A stretch of 64,000 bases of DNA. It comes from Ochrobactrum sp. CM-21-5 (lineage in GTDB: Bacteria > Pseudomonadota > Alphaproteobacteria > Rhizobiales > Rhizobiaceae). The translations under genes and the position numbers were made by a program. Location: positions 186,001-250,000 of the forward strand of contig NZ_JACLZJ010000001.1 of NCBI RefSeq assembly GCF_014253075.1, read 5' to 3'. Shown here one piece after another: positions 1 to 8,417 of the stretch. The notes beneath the pieces were generated by a model. It did no database searches. It saw nothing but the letters and a program-made list of their open reading frames with translations, and was not told where the DNA came from. The stretch's first letter is position 1. The number at the start of each line of letters is the position of its first letter.

Positions 1-56
1 ATGGGTGGCGGAAAAACCGTTTCTCCATCGATCACTCTCAAGACTTTGCGCTTCAT
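1..56 (-). CDS. hemE: Uroporphyrinogen decarboxylase, N-terminal fragment
   Basis: Only the first 18 codons, read leftward from ATG at 56, lie in the window. They encode the conserved HemE amino-terminal signature (KVLRVIDGE followed by VFPPP). An in-frame TAG at 68-66 and an AGGA-like ribosome site just upstream fix the start. HemE decarboxylates the acetate side chains of uroporphyrinogen III to give coproporphyrinogen III in haem synthesis. Its position matters: in Caulobacter, Rickettsia and rhizobia hemE flanks the chromosomal origin, and here it is divergent from the adjacent gene across a 460-bp non-coding gap. Confidence 0.85.
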   Translation of the reverse strand, partial: MKRKVLRVIDGETVFPPP

Positions 57-141
57 ATGGTTGTCCTATTCCATCCAGATGGGTTGCCTTATCCGGTTTT
101 TCTCTGAAAGTTTTCCAGTCCGGTTCTCATAAAGAAAGGAT

Positions 142-180
142 GATTCAGGAATCTTTTGATTCTTAGAGTCTGTTGGAATC
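142..180. promoter_or_regulatory. Cluster of five GANTC (CcrM methylation) sites
   Basis: GATTC 142-146, GAATC 149-153, GATTC 158-162, GAGTC 166-170 and GAATC 176-180 are spaced 7-10 bp apart. GANTC is the target of the alphaproteobacterial cell-cycle methyltransferase CcrM. One more site lies at 375-379. The density is far above chance and the position is inside the candidate origin, between hemE and the DnaA-box cluster. A role in timing or sequestration of initiation is inference. Confidence 0.7.
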
Positions 181-332
181 GGGGATTAACATCTGTCCGG
201 TTTTTTCCCACAGTTCCGATGCGGTCGTGTCATCCTGTGCAATCATTCGCTGATAGTCTGAACAAAAACAATGAAAACTCAATTCCCTCTTTTAATATAA
301 GAGGTTACCAATTGCCGCAGTTTGTGCCTCTT

Positions 333-341
333 TGTGGAAAA
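333..341 (-). promoter_or_regulatory. DnaA box (best match)
   Basis: On the reverse strand this reads TTTTCCACA, a full match to the relaxed DnaA box TTWTNCACA. Neighbouring one-mismatch boxes are at 380-388 (TTGTCCACA), 423-431 (reverse TCATCCACA) and 463-471 (reverse TCTTCCACA), giving both orientations within 140 bp. Confidence 0.65.
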
Positions 342-516
342 GCTGGGAGTTTCGCGGGGAATGTCCATCTTTGCGAGTCTTGTCCACATGCGCTGGGCGA
401 TATTTGCCACATGTTCGCTCGCTGTGGATGACTTGCCAAGTTTCCCACGGCCTGCCATGGCTTGTGGAAGAAGCTCAGGCTTTACGCACAGCCGTCAACA
501 GGACCGGTAAAAAACT

Positions 517-1356
517 GTGACCAGACCGCTTTCCTACTTTCATCTTCATCTGATTTCTGATGCGACCGGAGAGACTCTCCTGGCGGCAGGGCGTGCTGCG
601 GCGGCCCAATACGCCAATGCGCGCGCTATCGAACACATCTATCCGCTGATCCGTACCGAGAAGCAGCTACGCAAGGTTCTGGAAGATATCGACGCAGAAC
701 CGGGCATCGTTCTCTATACCATCGTCGATCAGAAACTTGCCGCGATCATCGATGATACCTGCGCTGAAATGGGCGTTCCCAGCGTCTCGGTGCTGGAACC
801 GGTTCTCAACACGTTTCAGTCCTATCTCGGTGCCCCGGCGCATCGCCGCGCAAGTGCCCAGCATGTGCTGAATGCGGATTATTTTCGGCGCATAGATGCG
901 CTTAACTTCACGATGGAGCACGATGACGGTCAACTGCCGCTCGATGTAGAAGAAGCAGATGTTATTCTCGTGGGCATTTCGCGCACGTCGAAGACCCCGA
1001 CGAGCATCTATCTTGCCAATCGCGGCGTGAAGGCTTGCAATGTACCCATTGTCCTGGGCATTCCGCTGCCGGAAGTGCTTTTCACAGCACAAAGACCTTT
1101 GGTCGTGGGGCTGGTGGCGACTGCTGAACGTATATCGCAAATTCGTCAGAACCGCCCGCTTGGCAACCTACCCTCGTTCGACACCGGGCTTTATACCGAC
1201 CGGATATCGATTTCCGAGGAATTGGCCTATGCGCGTAATGTATGCAACCGGCATGGCTGGCCGATTATCGATGTATCGCGCCGGTCCATAGAAGAAACGG
1301 CGGCGGCAATTCTGGCGCTGCTTAGAAGCGGAAAGCAGGAAGGACTTCAACCATGA
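517..1356 (+). CDS. Pyruvate, phosphate dikinase regulatory protein (DUF299 kinase/phosphorylase)
   Basis: 279 residues, the usual length for this family. Members are bifunctional serine/threonine kinases and pyrophosphorylases that switch pyruvate phosphate dikinase (or PEP synthase) off and on, acting on the pyruvate-to-PEP step. The P-loop-like motif GISRTSKT lies at residues 153-160, and the N-terminal [10 protein letters not shown] is typical. The start is GTG at 517, since the family homology begins immediately there. The last codon overlaps the maf start (ATGA at 1353-1356), so these genes are translationally coupled. In several Alphaproteobacteria this is the first gene beside the origin. 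Whether the target here is PPDK or PEP synthase cannot be read from the window; Brucella is known to use PPDK. Confidence 0.93.
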   Translation: MTRPLSYFHLHLISDATGETLLAAGRAAAAQYANARAIEHIYPLIRTEKQLRKVLEDIDAEPGIVLYTIVDQKLAAIIDDTCAEMGVPSVSVLEPVLNTFQSYLGAPAHRRASAQHVLNADYFRRIDALNFTMEHDDGQLPLDVEEADVILVGISRTSKTPTSIYLANRGVKACNVPIVLGIPLPEVLFTAQRPLVVGLVATAERISQIRQNRPLGNLPSFDTGLYTDRISISEELAYARNVCNRHGWPIIDVSRRSIEETAAAILALLRSGKQEGLQP

Positions 1357-1952
1357 CGAACGCGCTTATTCTGGCCTCTAAAAGCCCCTTCCGTTCAGCA
1401 TTGCTGAAAAATGCCGGCATCGAATTTTCAACCGCCAGCGCCGACATAGACGAGCGCGCGGTGGAAGCGCCGCTTTATGAAACCGGCGCGACGCCGGAGG
1501 ATGTCGCGCAGGTTCTGGCCGAAGCCAAGGCTATCGACGTCAGCAGCAGGAATCCGGGCGCGGTGGTAATCGGCTGTGACCAGACGCTGTCGCTTGGTGA
1601 CGAGATATTCCACAAGCCGGCCGATATGGAAGCGGCCCGCCGCCAGCTCTTGCGGTTTTCCGGGGAGACGCACCAGCTCAACAGTGCGGTGGTGCTGGTC
1701 AGGGACGGCGAAACGTTGTGGCGTCACGTTTCGGTGGCACGCATGACCATGCGCGATCTCGAGCCGGGTTTCGTCGGGCGCTATCTTGGCCGTGTCGGCG
1801 ATATTGCGCTTTCAAGTGTTGGTGCCTATCAGGTCGAAGGTCCGGGCATCCAGCTGTTCGAAAAAATCGACGGCGATTATTTTACGATTGTGGGTCTGCC
1901 GCTGCTGCCGCTGCTGGCGGAACTGAGGAAGGAAAAGCTGATCGATGGCTGA
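1353..1952 (+). CDS. maf: Maf-like nucleotide pyrophosphatase
   Basis: 199 residues of the Maf/HAM1-like fold. Family members hydrolyse non-canonical or modified nucleoside triphosphates and have been linked to septum formation. The N-terminal ASKSPFR (residues 8-14) is the signature S-x-S-P-x-R element, and the GCDQ and FHKP motifs that build the active site are present. ATG at 1353 overlaps the stop of the preceding gene, and the end overlaps aroE by 8 bp, making one tight operon. The exact substrate subclass (dTTP/UTP or m7GTP) cannot be assigned by eye. Confidence 0.93.
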   Translation: MTNALILASKSPFRSALLKNAGIEFSTASADIDERAVEAPLYETGATPEDVAQVLAEAKAIDVSSRNPGAVVIGCDQTLSLGDEIFHKPADMEAARRQLLRFSGETHQLNSAVVLVRDGETLWRHVSVARMTMRDLEPGFVGRYLGRVGDIALSSVGAYQVEGPGIQLFEKIDGDYFTIVGLPLLPLLAELRKEKLIDG

Positions 1953-2814
1953 AACAGCAACCGTCGCAGAACGAAAAGCGTTCGTAACCGGTTTTCCGGT
2001 CAAGCATTCGCGTTCGCCGCTGATTCACGGCTTCTGGCTGAGAGAGTTGGGGCTGGACGGTTCCTATGAAGCTATCGAAGTGAAGGCGGAAGATTTTGCA
2101 TCCTTTGCCGCCACACTTGCGCAGAATGGTTTCGTGGGCGGGAATGTCACCATTCCCCACAAGGAGGCGGCCTTTGCCGCTTCCGAAAGTCTTGATGAGG
2201 CGGCGACCGCCATCGGCGCGGTCAACACACTGTGGTTCGAAAACGGCAAATTGCGCGGCGGCAATACCGATGCTTACGGCTTTGCCGCCAATCTCGATGC
2301 TTGTGCACCCGGTTGGGATAAGGCTGATACGGCCCTGGTACTTGGCGCGGGCGGTGCCAGTCGCGCTGTCGTTTATGCTCTGCTTTCACGCGGACTTTCG
2401 CGTGTTGCTATCGTCAATCGTACAGTCAACCGCGCCGCGGAACTGGCGCAGCACTTTGGAGAGCGGATTAGCGCCCATGGCTGGGACGAAGCGCAGGCGC
2501 TCGTTGCCGATGCGGGCCTGATCGTAAACACCACAGCGCTTGGCATGAGCGGGCACGGTGACGGAGAAGATTTTCCGCTTGATCTCGGTGCCGCTTCGAA
2601 GGCCGCGGTTGCGACGGACATCGTCTATGTGCCGTTGAAGACGCCTTTCCTGAAAAAGGCCGAAGAAGCAGGCCTGAAAACGGTCGACGGGCTTGGCATG
2701 CTATTGCATCAGGCTGTTCCTGGCTTCGAATGCTGGTTCGGCAAAAGGCCGCAAGTGACAGAAGCCCTCCGCAATCATATTCTGGACGATATGGCAAAGG
2801 CTGGCGCTCTATGA
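1945..2814 (+). CDS. aroE: Shikimate dehydrogenase (NADP+)
   Basis: 289 residues. AroE reduces 3-dehydroshikimate to shikimate with NADPH, the fourth step of chorismate synthesis. Visible features are the substrate-binding segment with SRSPLIH near residue 24, NVTIPHKE with the catalytic lysine near residue 72, and the NADP-binding GAGGASRAV about residue 130. A C-terminal [14 protein letters not shown] helix is typical. The start overlaps the maf end and the stop overlaps coaE (ATGA at 2811-2814). Confidence 0.96.
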   Translation: MAETATVAERKAFVTGFPVKHSRSPLIHGFWLRELGLDGSYEAIEVKAEDFASFAATLAQNGFVGGNVTIPHKEAAFAASESLDEAATAIGAVNTLWFENGKLRGGNTDAYGFAANLDACAPGWDKADTALVLGAGGASRAVVYALLSRGLSRVAIVNRTVNRAAELAQHFGERISAHGWDEAQALVADAGLIVNTTALGMSGHGDGEDFPLDLGAASKAAVATDIVYVPLKTPFLKKAEEAGLKTVDGLGMLLHQAVPGFECWFGKRPQVTEALRNHILDDMAKAGAL

Positions 2815-3413
2815 TCATTCTCGGACTGACCGGTTCCATCGGGATGGGAAAAACCACGGCGGCGAAAATGTTCGCTGAAGCGGGGGTGCCGGTTTATAGC
2901 GCCGACGATGCCGTGCACCGTCTTTATTCGGGTCGTGCTGCGCCGCTGATCGAGGCGGCATTTCCTGGCACTGTGGAAAACGGGACTGTTGACCGGGAGA
3001 AGCTTTCCGCAGCGGTCATCGGGAAACCGGAAGCCCTGAAAAAACTGGAAGCCATCGTTCATCCGCTGGTGCGCGAGGATGAAGAGGGCTTTCTTCGCGA
3101 AGCAAAAAAAAATGGCGCCGCGATCGCGCTTGTCGATATCCCCCTACTTTTCGAAACTGACGGCGATGCACGTGTGGACCGGGTTGTCGTGGTTTCGGCC
3201 CCGGCGGATATCCAGCGCAGGCGCGTTCTGTCTCGTGCCGGCATGTCGGAAGAAAAACTCGACGCAATCCTGGCGCGCCAGACACCGGATGCGGAAAAAC
3301 GGGCCCGCGCCGATTTCGTCATCGATACCAGCGGCAGTTTTGACGAATTGCGTCACCAGATTTCCGCCATCATCGCGAAATTGAGTGGAAAGCCTGTCGC
3401 CGCTGCCGAATAA
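2811..3413 (+). CDS. coaE: Dephospho-CoA kinase
   Basis: 200 residues. CoaE phosphorylates the 3'-hydroxyl of dephospho-CoA, the last step of coenzyme A synthesis. The P-loop GSIGMGKT is at residues 8-15, followed by the family elements for substrate binding (YSADD near residue 30, HPLVR near residue 84). The start is ATG at 2811, where homology begins with MIILGLTGS; an open frame extending upstream to 2730 only runs through aroE. The start overlaps the aroE stop by 4 bp. The other CoA gene in this window, coaA, is 14 kb away. Confidence 0.95.
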   Translation: MIILGLTGSIGMGKTTAAKMFAEAGVPVYSADDAVHRLYSGRAAPLIEAAFPGTVENGTVDREKLSAAVIGKPEALKKLEAIVHPLVREDEEGFLREAKKNGAAIALVDIPLLFETDGDARVDRVVVVSAPADIQRRRVLSRAGMSEEKLDAILARQTPDAEKRARADFVIDTSGSFDELRHQISAIIAKLSGKPVAAAE

Positions 3414-3467
3414 CGGGCAACGCCATGTTATATATAGTCTGGCGAAAATCATTGAGAGGTTCCTGGA

Positions 3468-4169
3468 ATGCGTGAGATCGTTTTCGATACGGAAACTACC
3501 GGCCTTGAACGGTTGGAGGATCGGGTGATCGAAATCGGTGGCGTGGAACTGGTCAACAAGTTTCCCACAGGCCGCACATTTCACAAGTTCATCAATCCGC
3601 AAGGCCGTCAGGTCCATCCGGAAGCGCTTGCCGTCCATGGCATCAGCAATGAACAGTTGCTGGACAAGCCGACTTTTGCAGATGTTCTCGATGAGTTCAT
3701 GGAATTTTTCGACGGTGCGAAACTTGTCGCACACAATGCCATGTTCGACCTTGGCTTCATCAATGCCGAACTGGATCGGCTGGGCAAACCGCCGATTGCC
3801 GATGAGCGTATTGTGGATACGCTGGCGCTGGCTCGCCGCAAGCATCCGATGGGGCCGAATTCGCTCGATGCGCTGTGCAAGCGCTATGGCATAGAAAATT
3901 CGCATCGCACACTGCACGGGGCGTTGCTCGATTCCGAAATTCTGGCGGAAGTCTATATCGAGCTTATCGGCGGCAAGCAGACTGCGCTGGGGCTGAGTGT
4001 GGACAGTGGATCAGGCCGGGACAGCCGGACCGTTTCGGGCGAAAGCATCGTCCTTGCGGTGCGCCCCGCCCCGCTTGCCCCTCGTATCAGCGAGGCTGAA
4101 CGCGTAGCCCATGCCGCATTGGTCGAGAAAATGGGCGACAAGGCGATCTGGAAAAAATACCTGTCATGA
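3468..4169 (+). CDS. dnaQ: DNA polymerase III epsilon subunit, proofreading exonuclease
   Basis: 233 residues. The 3'-5' proofreading exonuclease of the replicative polymerase. The ExoI motif FDTETTG is at residues 5-11 with the metal-binding Asp6 and Glu8; HNAMFD (ExoII) and HRTLHGALLDSE (ExoIII) follow in order. The C-terminal tail of about 50 residues after the nuclease domain would hold the alpha-subunit contact. It starts 54 bp after coaE with a GAGG-type ribosome site, so it probably shares the coaE transcript, and it ends at a strong terminator. Confidence 0.96.
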   Translation: MREIVFDTETTGLERLEDRVIEIGGVELVNKFPTGRTFHKFINPQGRQVHPEALAVHGISNEQLLDKPTFADVLDEFMEFFDGAKLVAHNAMFDLGFINAELDRLGKPPIADERIVDTLALARRKHPMGPNSLDALCKRYGIENSHRTLHGALLDSEILAEVYIELIGGKQTALGLSVDSGSGRDSRTVSGESIVLAVRPAPLAPRISEAERVAHAALVEKMGDKAIWKKYLS

Positions 4170-4200
4170 AAAAAACCCGCCGGTTGGCGGGTTTTCTTTG
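4170..4200. terminator. Bidirectional rho-independent terminator between dnaQ and secB
   Basis: Perfect 8-bp stem AACCCGCC (4175-4182) and GGCGGGTT (4187-4194) with a GGTT loop. An A-run precedes it and a T-run follows, so it can stop dnaQ transcription rightward and secB transcription leftward. Confidence 0.9.
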
Positions 4201-4215
4201 TATATGCGCTGAGTA

Positions 4216-4710
4216 TCAGCTTTTCACGGCAGCTTTGGCCTGTTCTTCGGCCATGCGGCTCTGGAACATCTGCGCGAAATCGATCGGGTCGATCATCAGC
4301 GGCGGATAGCCGCCATTGCGCGTTGCGTCGGCAATGATCTGGCGTGCGAACGGGAACAGAAGGCGCGGGCATTCGATGAACAGAAGCGGCAGAACGTGCT
4401 CTTGTGGAATGCCCTGAATGCGGAAAACGCCGCCATAGACGAGTTCGGTATTGAACAGGATATCTTTGCCATCGACAGCCTTGGCTTCCAGCGTCAGCAC
4501 AACATCGAAATCCGTTTCGGAAAGCGGATTGGCGTTCACATTCACGTTGATGTTGATCGAAGGTGCCTTCTCACGCGGACGCAGCGACAGCGGCGCGCCC
4601 GGGCTTTCGAAGGAAAGATCCTTCACATATTGAGCCAGAATGTTGAGGGACGGCTCGGCAGTCGCGCCATTGCCGTTCTTCGTTTCGCCCGCAGCGGCCT
4701 TATCGCTCAT
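4216..4710 (-). CDS. secB: Protein-export chaperone SecB
   Basis: 164 residues, normal for alphaproteobacterial SecB, a homotetrameric cytosolic chaperone that keeps precursors unfolded and hands them to SecA. The conserved blocks [25 protein letters not shown] and the P[11 protein letters not shown] segment are all present. The gene is convergent with dnaQ across a shared terminator. It is transcribed leftward from its own promoter in the gap to fxsA. Confidence 0.96.
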   Translation of the reverse strand: MSDKAAAGETKNGNGATAEPSLNILAQYVKDLSFESPGAPLSLRPREKAPSININVNVNANPLSETDFDVVLTLEAKAVDGKDILFNTELVYGGVFRIQGIPQEHVLPLLFIECPRLLFPFARQIIADATRNGGYPPLMIDPIDFAQMFQSRMAEEQAKAAVKS

Positions 4711-4826
4711 TATCGGTATGCCTTCTTTTTGGTTATTAAACTCGTTGCCCCAAAAGGCTGGAATGCTTGGCTAGCATGTGCGCGGGCATGAGGCAAGAAA
4801 GGCTTTATTGGTTAGTATTTGCGTAT

Positions 4827-5324
4827 TTATCGATCTTCGCGGTCGTTTTTCCAGGGTGAATTTTCATCTGGTCTTGATGTGAAGTCCTCGGGATCGAGAT
4901 CTATGACACGATCTTCGCGCGGTTCCTGCGGGCGGTAGCCTTCCGAATAGCGGGCTGAAGTGGCCACCACCATGCGGCCGCGCAGGAGCCTGTCCCAGAC
5001 GATGTCGCGGATGAAGGGTACGAACAGCAAAAGCCCGACGGCGCTTGTGACAAAGCCGGGAACGATCAGCATGATCGCGGCCAGAACCAGCATGGCGCCG
5101 TGCACCATTTCCCGGTCGGGAACACGCCCCGCCGCCGTTTCGGTGCGGATGCGCTGCAAAAGCCCGATGCCCTGTACACGCAACAGGAAAAAGCCGAGCA
5201 TGGCGCTGAGCACGACAAGGCCGAGCGTCGCGAGTACGCCTATATGACTGCCAACGACGATAAAGCCGGCAATCTCGATGAATGGCATAGCCAATATGGC
5301 GAGAGGTGCAAGGGGAGAGGACAC
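4827..5324 (-). CDS. fxsA: FxsA family membrane protein
   Basis: 165 residues with a GTG start at 5324. FxsA-type proteins are small inner-membrane proteins; in E. coli overexpression relieves exclusion of phage T7 by the F plasmid. Hydrophobic segments lie at about residues 5-45 (IEIAGFIVVG, then LATLGLVVLSAMLGFFLLR) and 75-105 (MLVLAAIMLIVPGFVTSAVGL in shortened form), followed by a charged cytoplasmic tail rich in Asp, Glu and Arg. It lies upstream of secB in the same direction, which is a common rhizobial order. Physiological function is unknown. Confidence 0.88.
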   Translation of the reverse strand: MSSPLAPLAILAMPFIEIAGFIVVGSHIGVLATLGLVVLSAMLGFFLLRVQGIGLLQRIRTETAAGRVPDREMVHGAMLVLAAIMLIVPGFVTSAVGLLLFVPFIRDIVWDRLLRGRMVVATSARYSEGYRPQEPREDRVIDLDPEDFTSRPDENSPWKNDREDR

Positions 5325-5533
5325 GTAAGTTACGACCTTTTGCTGCTTGTTTCAGGTTTGCATCCTAACCAAAGCCTGGCGGGAACGAAATTGAAACTGT
5401 CTATCTGCAATATCAAATAGGTACGCGCGATCGGGATTTGAATGATCGGTGAAGCCGATCTATATGTGTATGGAACAGAAAACCGGTATGGGAAGGGATT
5501 TTTCGCCTCTCCCGTCAATAAGTGGCAGGCGGC

Positions 5534-6229
5534 ATGGAATTTTTTGATTTTGGCACCATCTTCTTCTTCATCGCAGCGGTGATCATTTTTCTCCAGCTGA
5601 GGAACGTTCTTGGCCGCCGCACGGGAAATGAAAAGCCGCCTTTCGATCCGTACACGTCGGCGCGCAGCGCCGATAACGCGCCGGCGGGTGCCGAGACGGA
5701 CAATGTGGTTTCATTGCCGCGACGCGCCGGCGAAAAGGATTTCACGGCCATCGACAAGATCTCGCCTGCCGGAACGCCGCTGAATGATGGCCTTCGTGCA
5801 ATTTCTGCCGCCGATCCGACATTCGAACCGGCCCGTTTTGTGGATGGTGTGAAGATCGCTTATGAAATGATCGTCATGTCTTTTGCCGACAGCGACCGCA
5901 AGGTTCTGAAAAACCTGCTTTCAAAGGAAGTCTATGAAGGGTTCGTAGCAGCCATAGACGAACGTGAAAAACGTGGTGAAAGCGTGCGTTCTTCTTTTGT
6001 CGGCATAGATAAGGCCGAGATTGCCAATGCCGAGATGAAAGGATCGGAATCGCACGTGACGGTCAATATCGTCAGCCAGATGATTTCTTCCACGCTGGAC
6101 AAGGAAGGCAAACTGATCGACGGGGATCCGGAAAATGTGGTCGAGATCAGGGATCTCTGGACCTTTGCCCGCGATACGCGCTCGCGTGATCCGAACTGGA
6201 AACTTGTCGCGACCGAAGCGGAAGATTAG
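5534..6229 (+). CDS. Tim44/TimA-family putative membrane adaptor
   Basis: 231 residues from ATG at 5534; an in-frame GTG at 5522 is possible but family homology begins with MEFFDFG. A single N-terminal membrane segment (residues about 7-22, FFFIAAVIIFLQL) is followed by a low-complexity linker and a C-terminal Tim44-like domain from about residue 90 (FVDGVKIAYEMIVMSFADSD). The mitochondrial relative Tim44 docks chaperones at the import channel; the bacterial role is unclear and the name here is by family only. It is divergent from fxsA-secB and followed by a terminator. Confidence 0.85.
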   Translation: MEFFDFGTIFFFIAAVIIFLQLRNVLGRRTGNEKPPFDPYTSARSADNAPAGAETDNVVSLPRRAGEKDFTAIDKISPAGTPLNDGLRAISAADPTFEPARFVDGVKIAYEMIVMSFADSDRKVLKNLLSKEVYEGFVAAIDEREKRGESVRSSFVGIDKAEIANAEMKGSESHVTVNIVSQMISSTLDKEGKLIDGDPENVVEIRDLWTFARDTRSRDPNWKLVATEAED

Positions 6230-6244
6230 GGCTAATTGAATAAG

Positions 6245-6275
6245 ACGGGCCGCAGCTCCAGCGGCCCTTTTCGTT
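6245..6275 (+). terminator. Rho-independent terminator after the TimA-like gene
   Basis: GGGCCGC (6247-6253) pairs with GCGGCCC (6261-6267) around a 7-nt loop, followed by TTTTCGTTT. It precedes the mltA start by about 10 bp. Confidence 0.75.
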
Positions 6276-6283
6276 TGTAAATC

Positions 6284-7408
6284 ATGACGGATGCGGCTGT
6301 GAACAACTTGGCGAGGATTTTCCGCCCACCGGGTCTCTTTGGGGATTTTTCCGATTGTCCTGGCTGGGGAAGGGACAATCATGCTTTGGCGTTCGCCGCT
6401 TTTCGCCGCTCAGCGGACTATGCCGCGGAAAAAACCTACAGCAGTGGGGCACTCGGTATCGGCTTCGAAGCGCTTCAGCCGATTTTTGCCGCCGCTCGCA
6501 CGGTTGACAATCCCGGTATAGCCCAGGCCCGCACTTTTTTTGAAGAGCACTTCGTGCCCTGCCGCATCCAGCCTGAAACCGGGCAAGGTCTGGTGACCGG
6601 CTTTTACGAACCGGAAATTGAAGCCTCCCGCACACCCGATGCGGTTTTCAATGTACCTTTTCTCCGTAAACCCGGCGATCTCGTGAAAGTGACGGACGCA
6701 AACCGGCCCCACGGATGGGATGGCTCTTTTGCCTTTGCCAGCGAAACCGATAGTGGTCTCATTGAATATGACGACCGCCGGGCTATCGAGCAGGGAAGCC
6801 TTTGCGGACGCGGGCTGGAGCTTGCGTTTGTCGCTGACCGGATCGATGCTTTCTTTGCCCATGTGCAGGGCGCGGCACGCCTGAAATTTGAAGATGGCAG
6901 TCTGATGCGCATCACCTACACGGCAAAGACCGGGCATCCTTTCACCGGCATAGGCCGTATTCTGGTGGCGGAAGGCGAAATCCCCGCCGCCGAAATCTCG
7001 ATGCAGTCAATCCGGCGCTGGTTGAAGGACAATCCGGACAAGGCTGACGGGCTGATCTGGCGTAACCGTTCCTATATTTTCTTTCGCGAAGCGCCGGTTG
7101 ATGATCTATCGGCAGGTCCGATTGCTGCGGCCAAGGTTCCACTGACCGCTGGCCGGTCCATGGCAATAGACAAGCATCTGCACACTTTCGGCACGCCATT
7201 TTATGTCAGCGCGCCGTCGCTGACAGCTTTTGACGATGTGCCTTTTGCCCGGCTCATGATTGCGCAAGATACCGGAACGGCAATTGTCGGGGCGGCGCGC
7301 GGCGATCTTTTTGCCGGGTCTGGTGATGCGGCTGGCGAAATCGCTGGCGCTATCCGGCACGGCGCCGATTTTTATGCGCTCGTTCCGCGCGCGCTGGCGG
7401 GGGCCTGA
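6284..7408 (+). CDS. mltA: Membrane-bound lytic murein transglycosylase A family
   Basis: 374 residues. MltA enzymes cleave the MurNAc-GlcNAc bond of peptidoglycan to leave 1,6-anhydroMurNAc ends. The MltA barrel is recognisable from VTGFYEPEIEASR (about residue 105) through FTGIGRILVAEGEIP, and the C-terminal 3D domain carries the conserved aspartates in AIDKHLHTFGTP, FARLMIAQDTGTAI and GDLFAGSGDAAG. Oddly, the protein begins MTDAAVNNLARIF with no recognisable signal peptide or lipobox. An ATG-proximal sequencing or start problem cannot be excluded, but no better upstream start exists because a terminator sits there. smr follows 5 bp later. Confidence 0.92.
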   Translation: MTDAAVNNLARIFRPPGLFGDFSDCPGWGRDNHALAFAAFRRSADYAAEKTYSSGALGIGFEALQPIFAAARTVDNPGIAQARTFFEEHFVPCRIQPETGQGLVTGFYEPEIEASRTPDAVFNVPFLRKPGDLVKVTDANRPHGWDGSFAFASETDSGLIEYDDRRAIEQGSLCGRGLELAFVADRIDAFFAHVQGAARLKFEDGSLMRITYTAKTGHPFTGIGRILVAEGEIPAAEISMQSIRRWLKDNPDKADGLIWRNRSYIFFREAPVDDLSAGPIAAAKVPLTAGRSMAIDKHLHTFGTPFYVSAPSLTAFDDVPFARLMIAQDTGTAIVGAARGDLFAGSGDAAGEIAGAIRHGADFYALVPRALAGA

Positions 7409-7413
7409 TTCTC

Positions 7414-8025
7414 ATGCCAGGCCCATCCAATAAAACCGGCAAGACGGAAACCGATTACTTGCGCCCCGAGGACCGCATCCTTTGGGAAACGGTCGCCAGG
7501 ACGGCCAAGCCGCTTTCCGGAAAAAAGCTGCCGCTTGAAGATTTGCCCGACTTCAGGGCGCTGATGGCGGAAGAAGAAAAACAGCCGTCGGTGAAGATTG
7601 CACAACCGGCAGGGGAGCCGAAGAAACCGCGAAAGGGTCTTTCTTCGCTTGGTGATATGCCGGTCAATCCGCTCGACCGGCCAACCCATCGCAAGATTGC
7701 CAAGGGGCGTGTCGATATCGAAGCCCGCATCGATCTGCATGGCCTGACCCAGAATGAGGCGCATGGCCTGCTTTATGGTTTTCTGGTCAACGCCCATGCG
7801 CGCGGGCTTCGCCATGTGATGGTGATTACCGGCAAGGGGCGCTCGTTCGGCAGCGAAGGCATTTTGCGGCAGGCCGTGCCGCACTGGTTTTCCACACCCC
7901 TGTTCCGGCTTCTGGTCAGTGCCTATGAGGACGCCGCGCGTCATCACGGCGGGCATGGCGCACTTTATGTCAGGCTGCGCCGTCAGACGCAGCAAGGCCA
8001 GTTCGGCGGAGGGAAAGCGCGATGA
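7414..8025 (+). CDS. Smr-domain protein
   Basis: 203 residues. The C-terminal half is a small MutS-related (Smr) domain with the signatures IDLHGLT (about residue 108) and TGKG (about residue 139), found in structure-specific nucleases of DNA and RNA. The N-terminal 90 residues are charged and probably disordered. It lies 5 bp after mltA and overlaps the next gene by 4 bp (ATGA at 8022-8025). The natural substrate of stand-alone bacterial Smr proteins is not settled. Confidence 0.9.
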   Translation: MPGPSNKTGKTETDYLRPEDRILWETVARTAKPLSGKKLPLEDLPDFRALMAEEEKQPSVKIAQPAGEPKKPRKGLSSLGDMPVNPLDRPTHRKIAKGRVDIEARIDLHGLTQNEAHGLLYGFLVNAHARGLRHVMVITGKGRSFGSEGILRQAVPHWFSTPLFRLLVSAYEDAARHHGGHGALYVRLRRQTQQGQFGGGKAR

Positions 8026-8408
8026 CCCCTTTCGGCAAACGATTGCGAGAATTACGTGAGGAACGCGGCGTTAGCCAAAAAGACATGGCTGCGGCATTGC
8101 GCGTTTCACCGGCCTATCTGTCCGCGCTGGAACATGGCCGTCGCGGCCAGCCGACCTGGGACCTTCTTCAGCGGATCATCACCTATTTCAACATCATCTG
8201 GGATGAGGCTGAGGATCTGCAAAACCTTGCTGCCCTGTCGCATCCGCGCGTGGTGATCGATACGTCGGGGCTGTCACCGCAGGCGACCGAACTGGCTAAT
8301 CTTCTGGCGCGTAATATCCGCATCATCGACCGCGAAACGATCAGGCATTTATCCGAAGAGATAGAAGCAGCACGCAAGCGTCGCCGGGGAATCAGACCGG
8401 CGGGCTAA
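8022..8408 (+). CDS. XRE-family transcriptional regulator
   Basis: 128 residues with an N-terminal lambda-repressor-like helix-turn-helix (residues about 5-60: LRELREERGVSQKDMAAAL, then VSPAYLSALEHGRRG). The remaining 65 residues are helical with no ligand domain recognised. It is the last gene of the mltA-smr unit and overlaps smr. This small regulator is widely conserved at this place in Rhizobiales. Targets are unknown. Confidence 0.88.
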   Translation: MTPFGKRLRELREERGVSQKDMAAALRVSPAYLSALEHGRRGQPTWDLLQRIITYFNIIWDEAEDLQNLAALSHPRVVIDTSGLSPQATELANLLARNIRIIDRETIRHLSEEIEAARKRRRGIRPAG

Positions 8409-8417
8409 AAAATCGGA

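Larger units (their letters stand above)
57..516. other. Probable chromosomal replication origin (oriC) between hemE and the PPDK regulator
   Basis: This 460-bp gap holds no convincing gene; short open frames here lack family character. It contains several DnaA-box-like 9-mers on both strands: a full match to TTWTNCACA at 333-341 (reverse strand), one-mismatch forms at 380-388, 423-431 (reverse) and 463-471 (reverse), and weaker ones at 204-212, 403-411 and 441-449. Five GANTC methylation sites crowd into 142-180. An AT-rich stretch at 240-305 includes a 6-bp inverted repeat (CCTCTT at 286-291, AAGAGG at 299-304) that could assist unwinding. The hemE flank is the known origin neighbour in Alphaproteobacteria. 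Assignment as oriC is inference from these signals; no clear CtrA pair (TTAA-N7-TTAA) was found. Confidence 0.75.

Noticed and set aside
186-190. CtrA binding site in the origin region
   Set aside because: A lone TTAAC occurs, but no second TTAA half-site at a 7-bp spacing.
156-520. Three short open frames in the origin region
   Set aside because: They overlap each other in different frames, lack ribosome sites and family character, and coincide with DnaA boxes.
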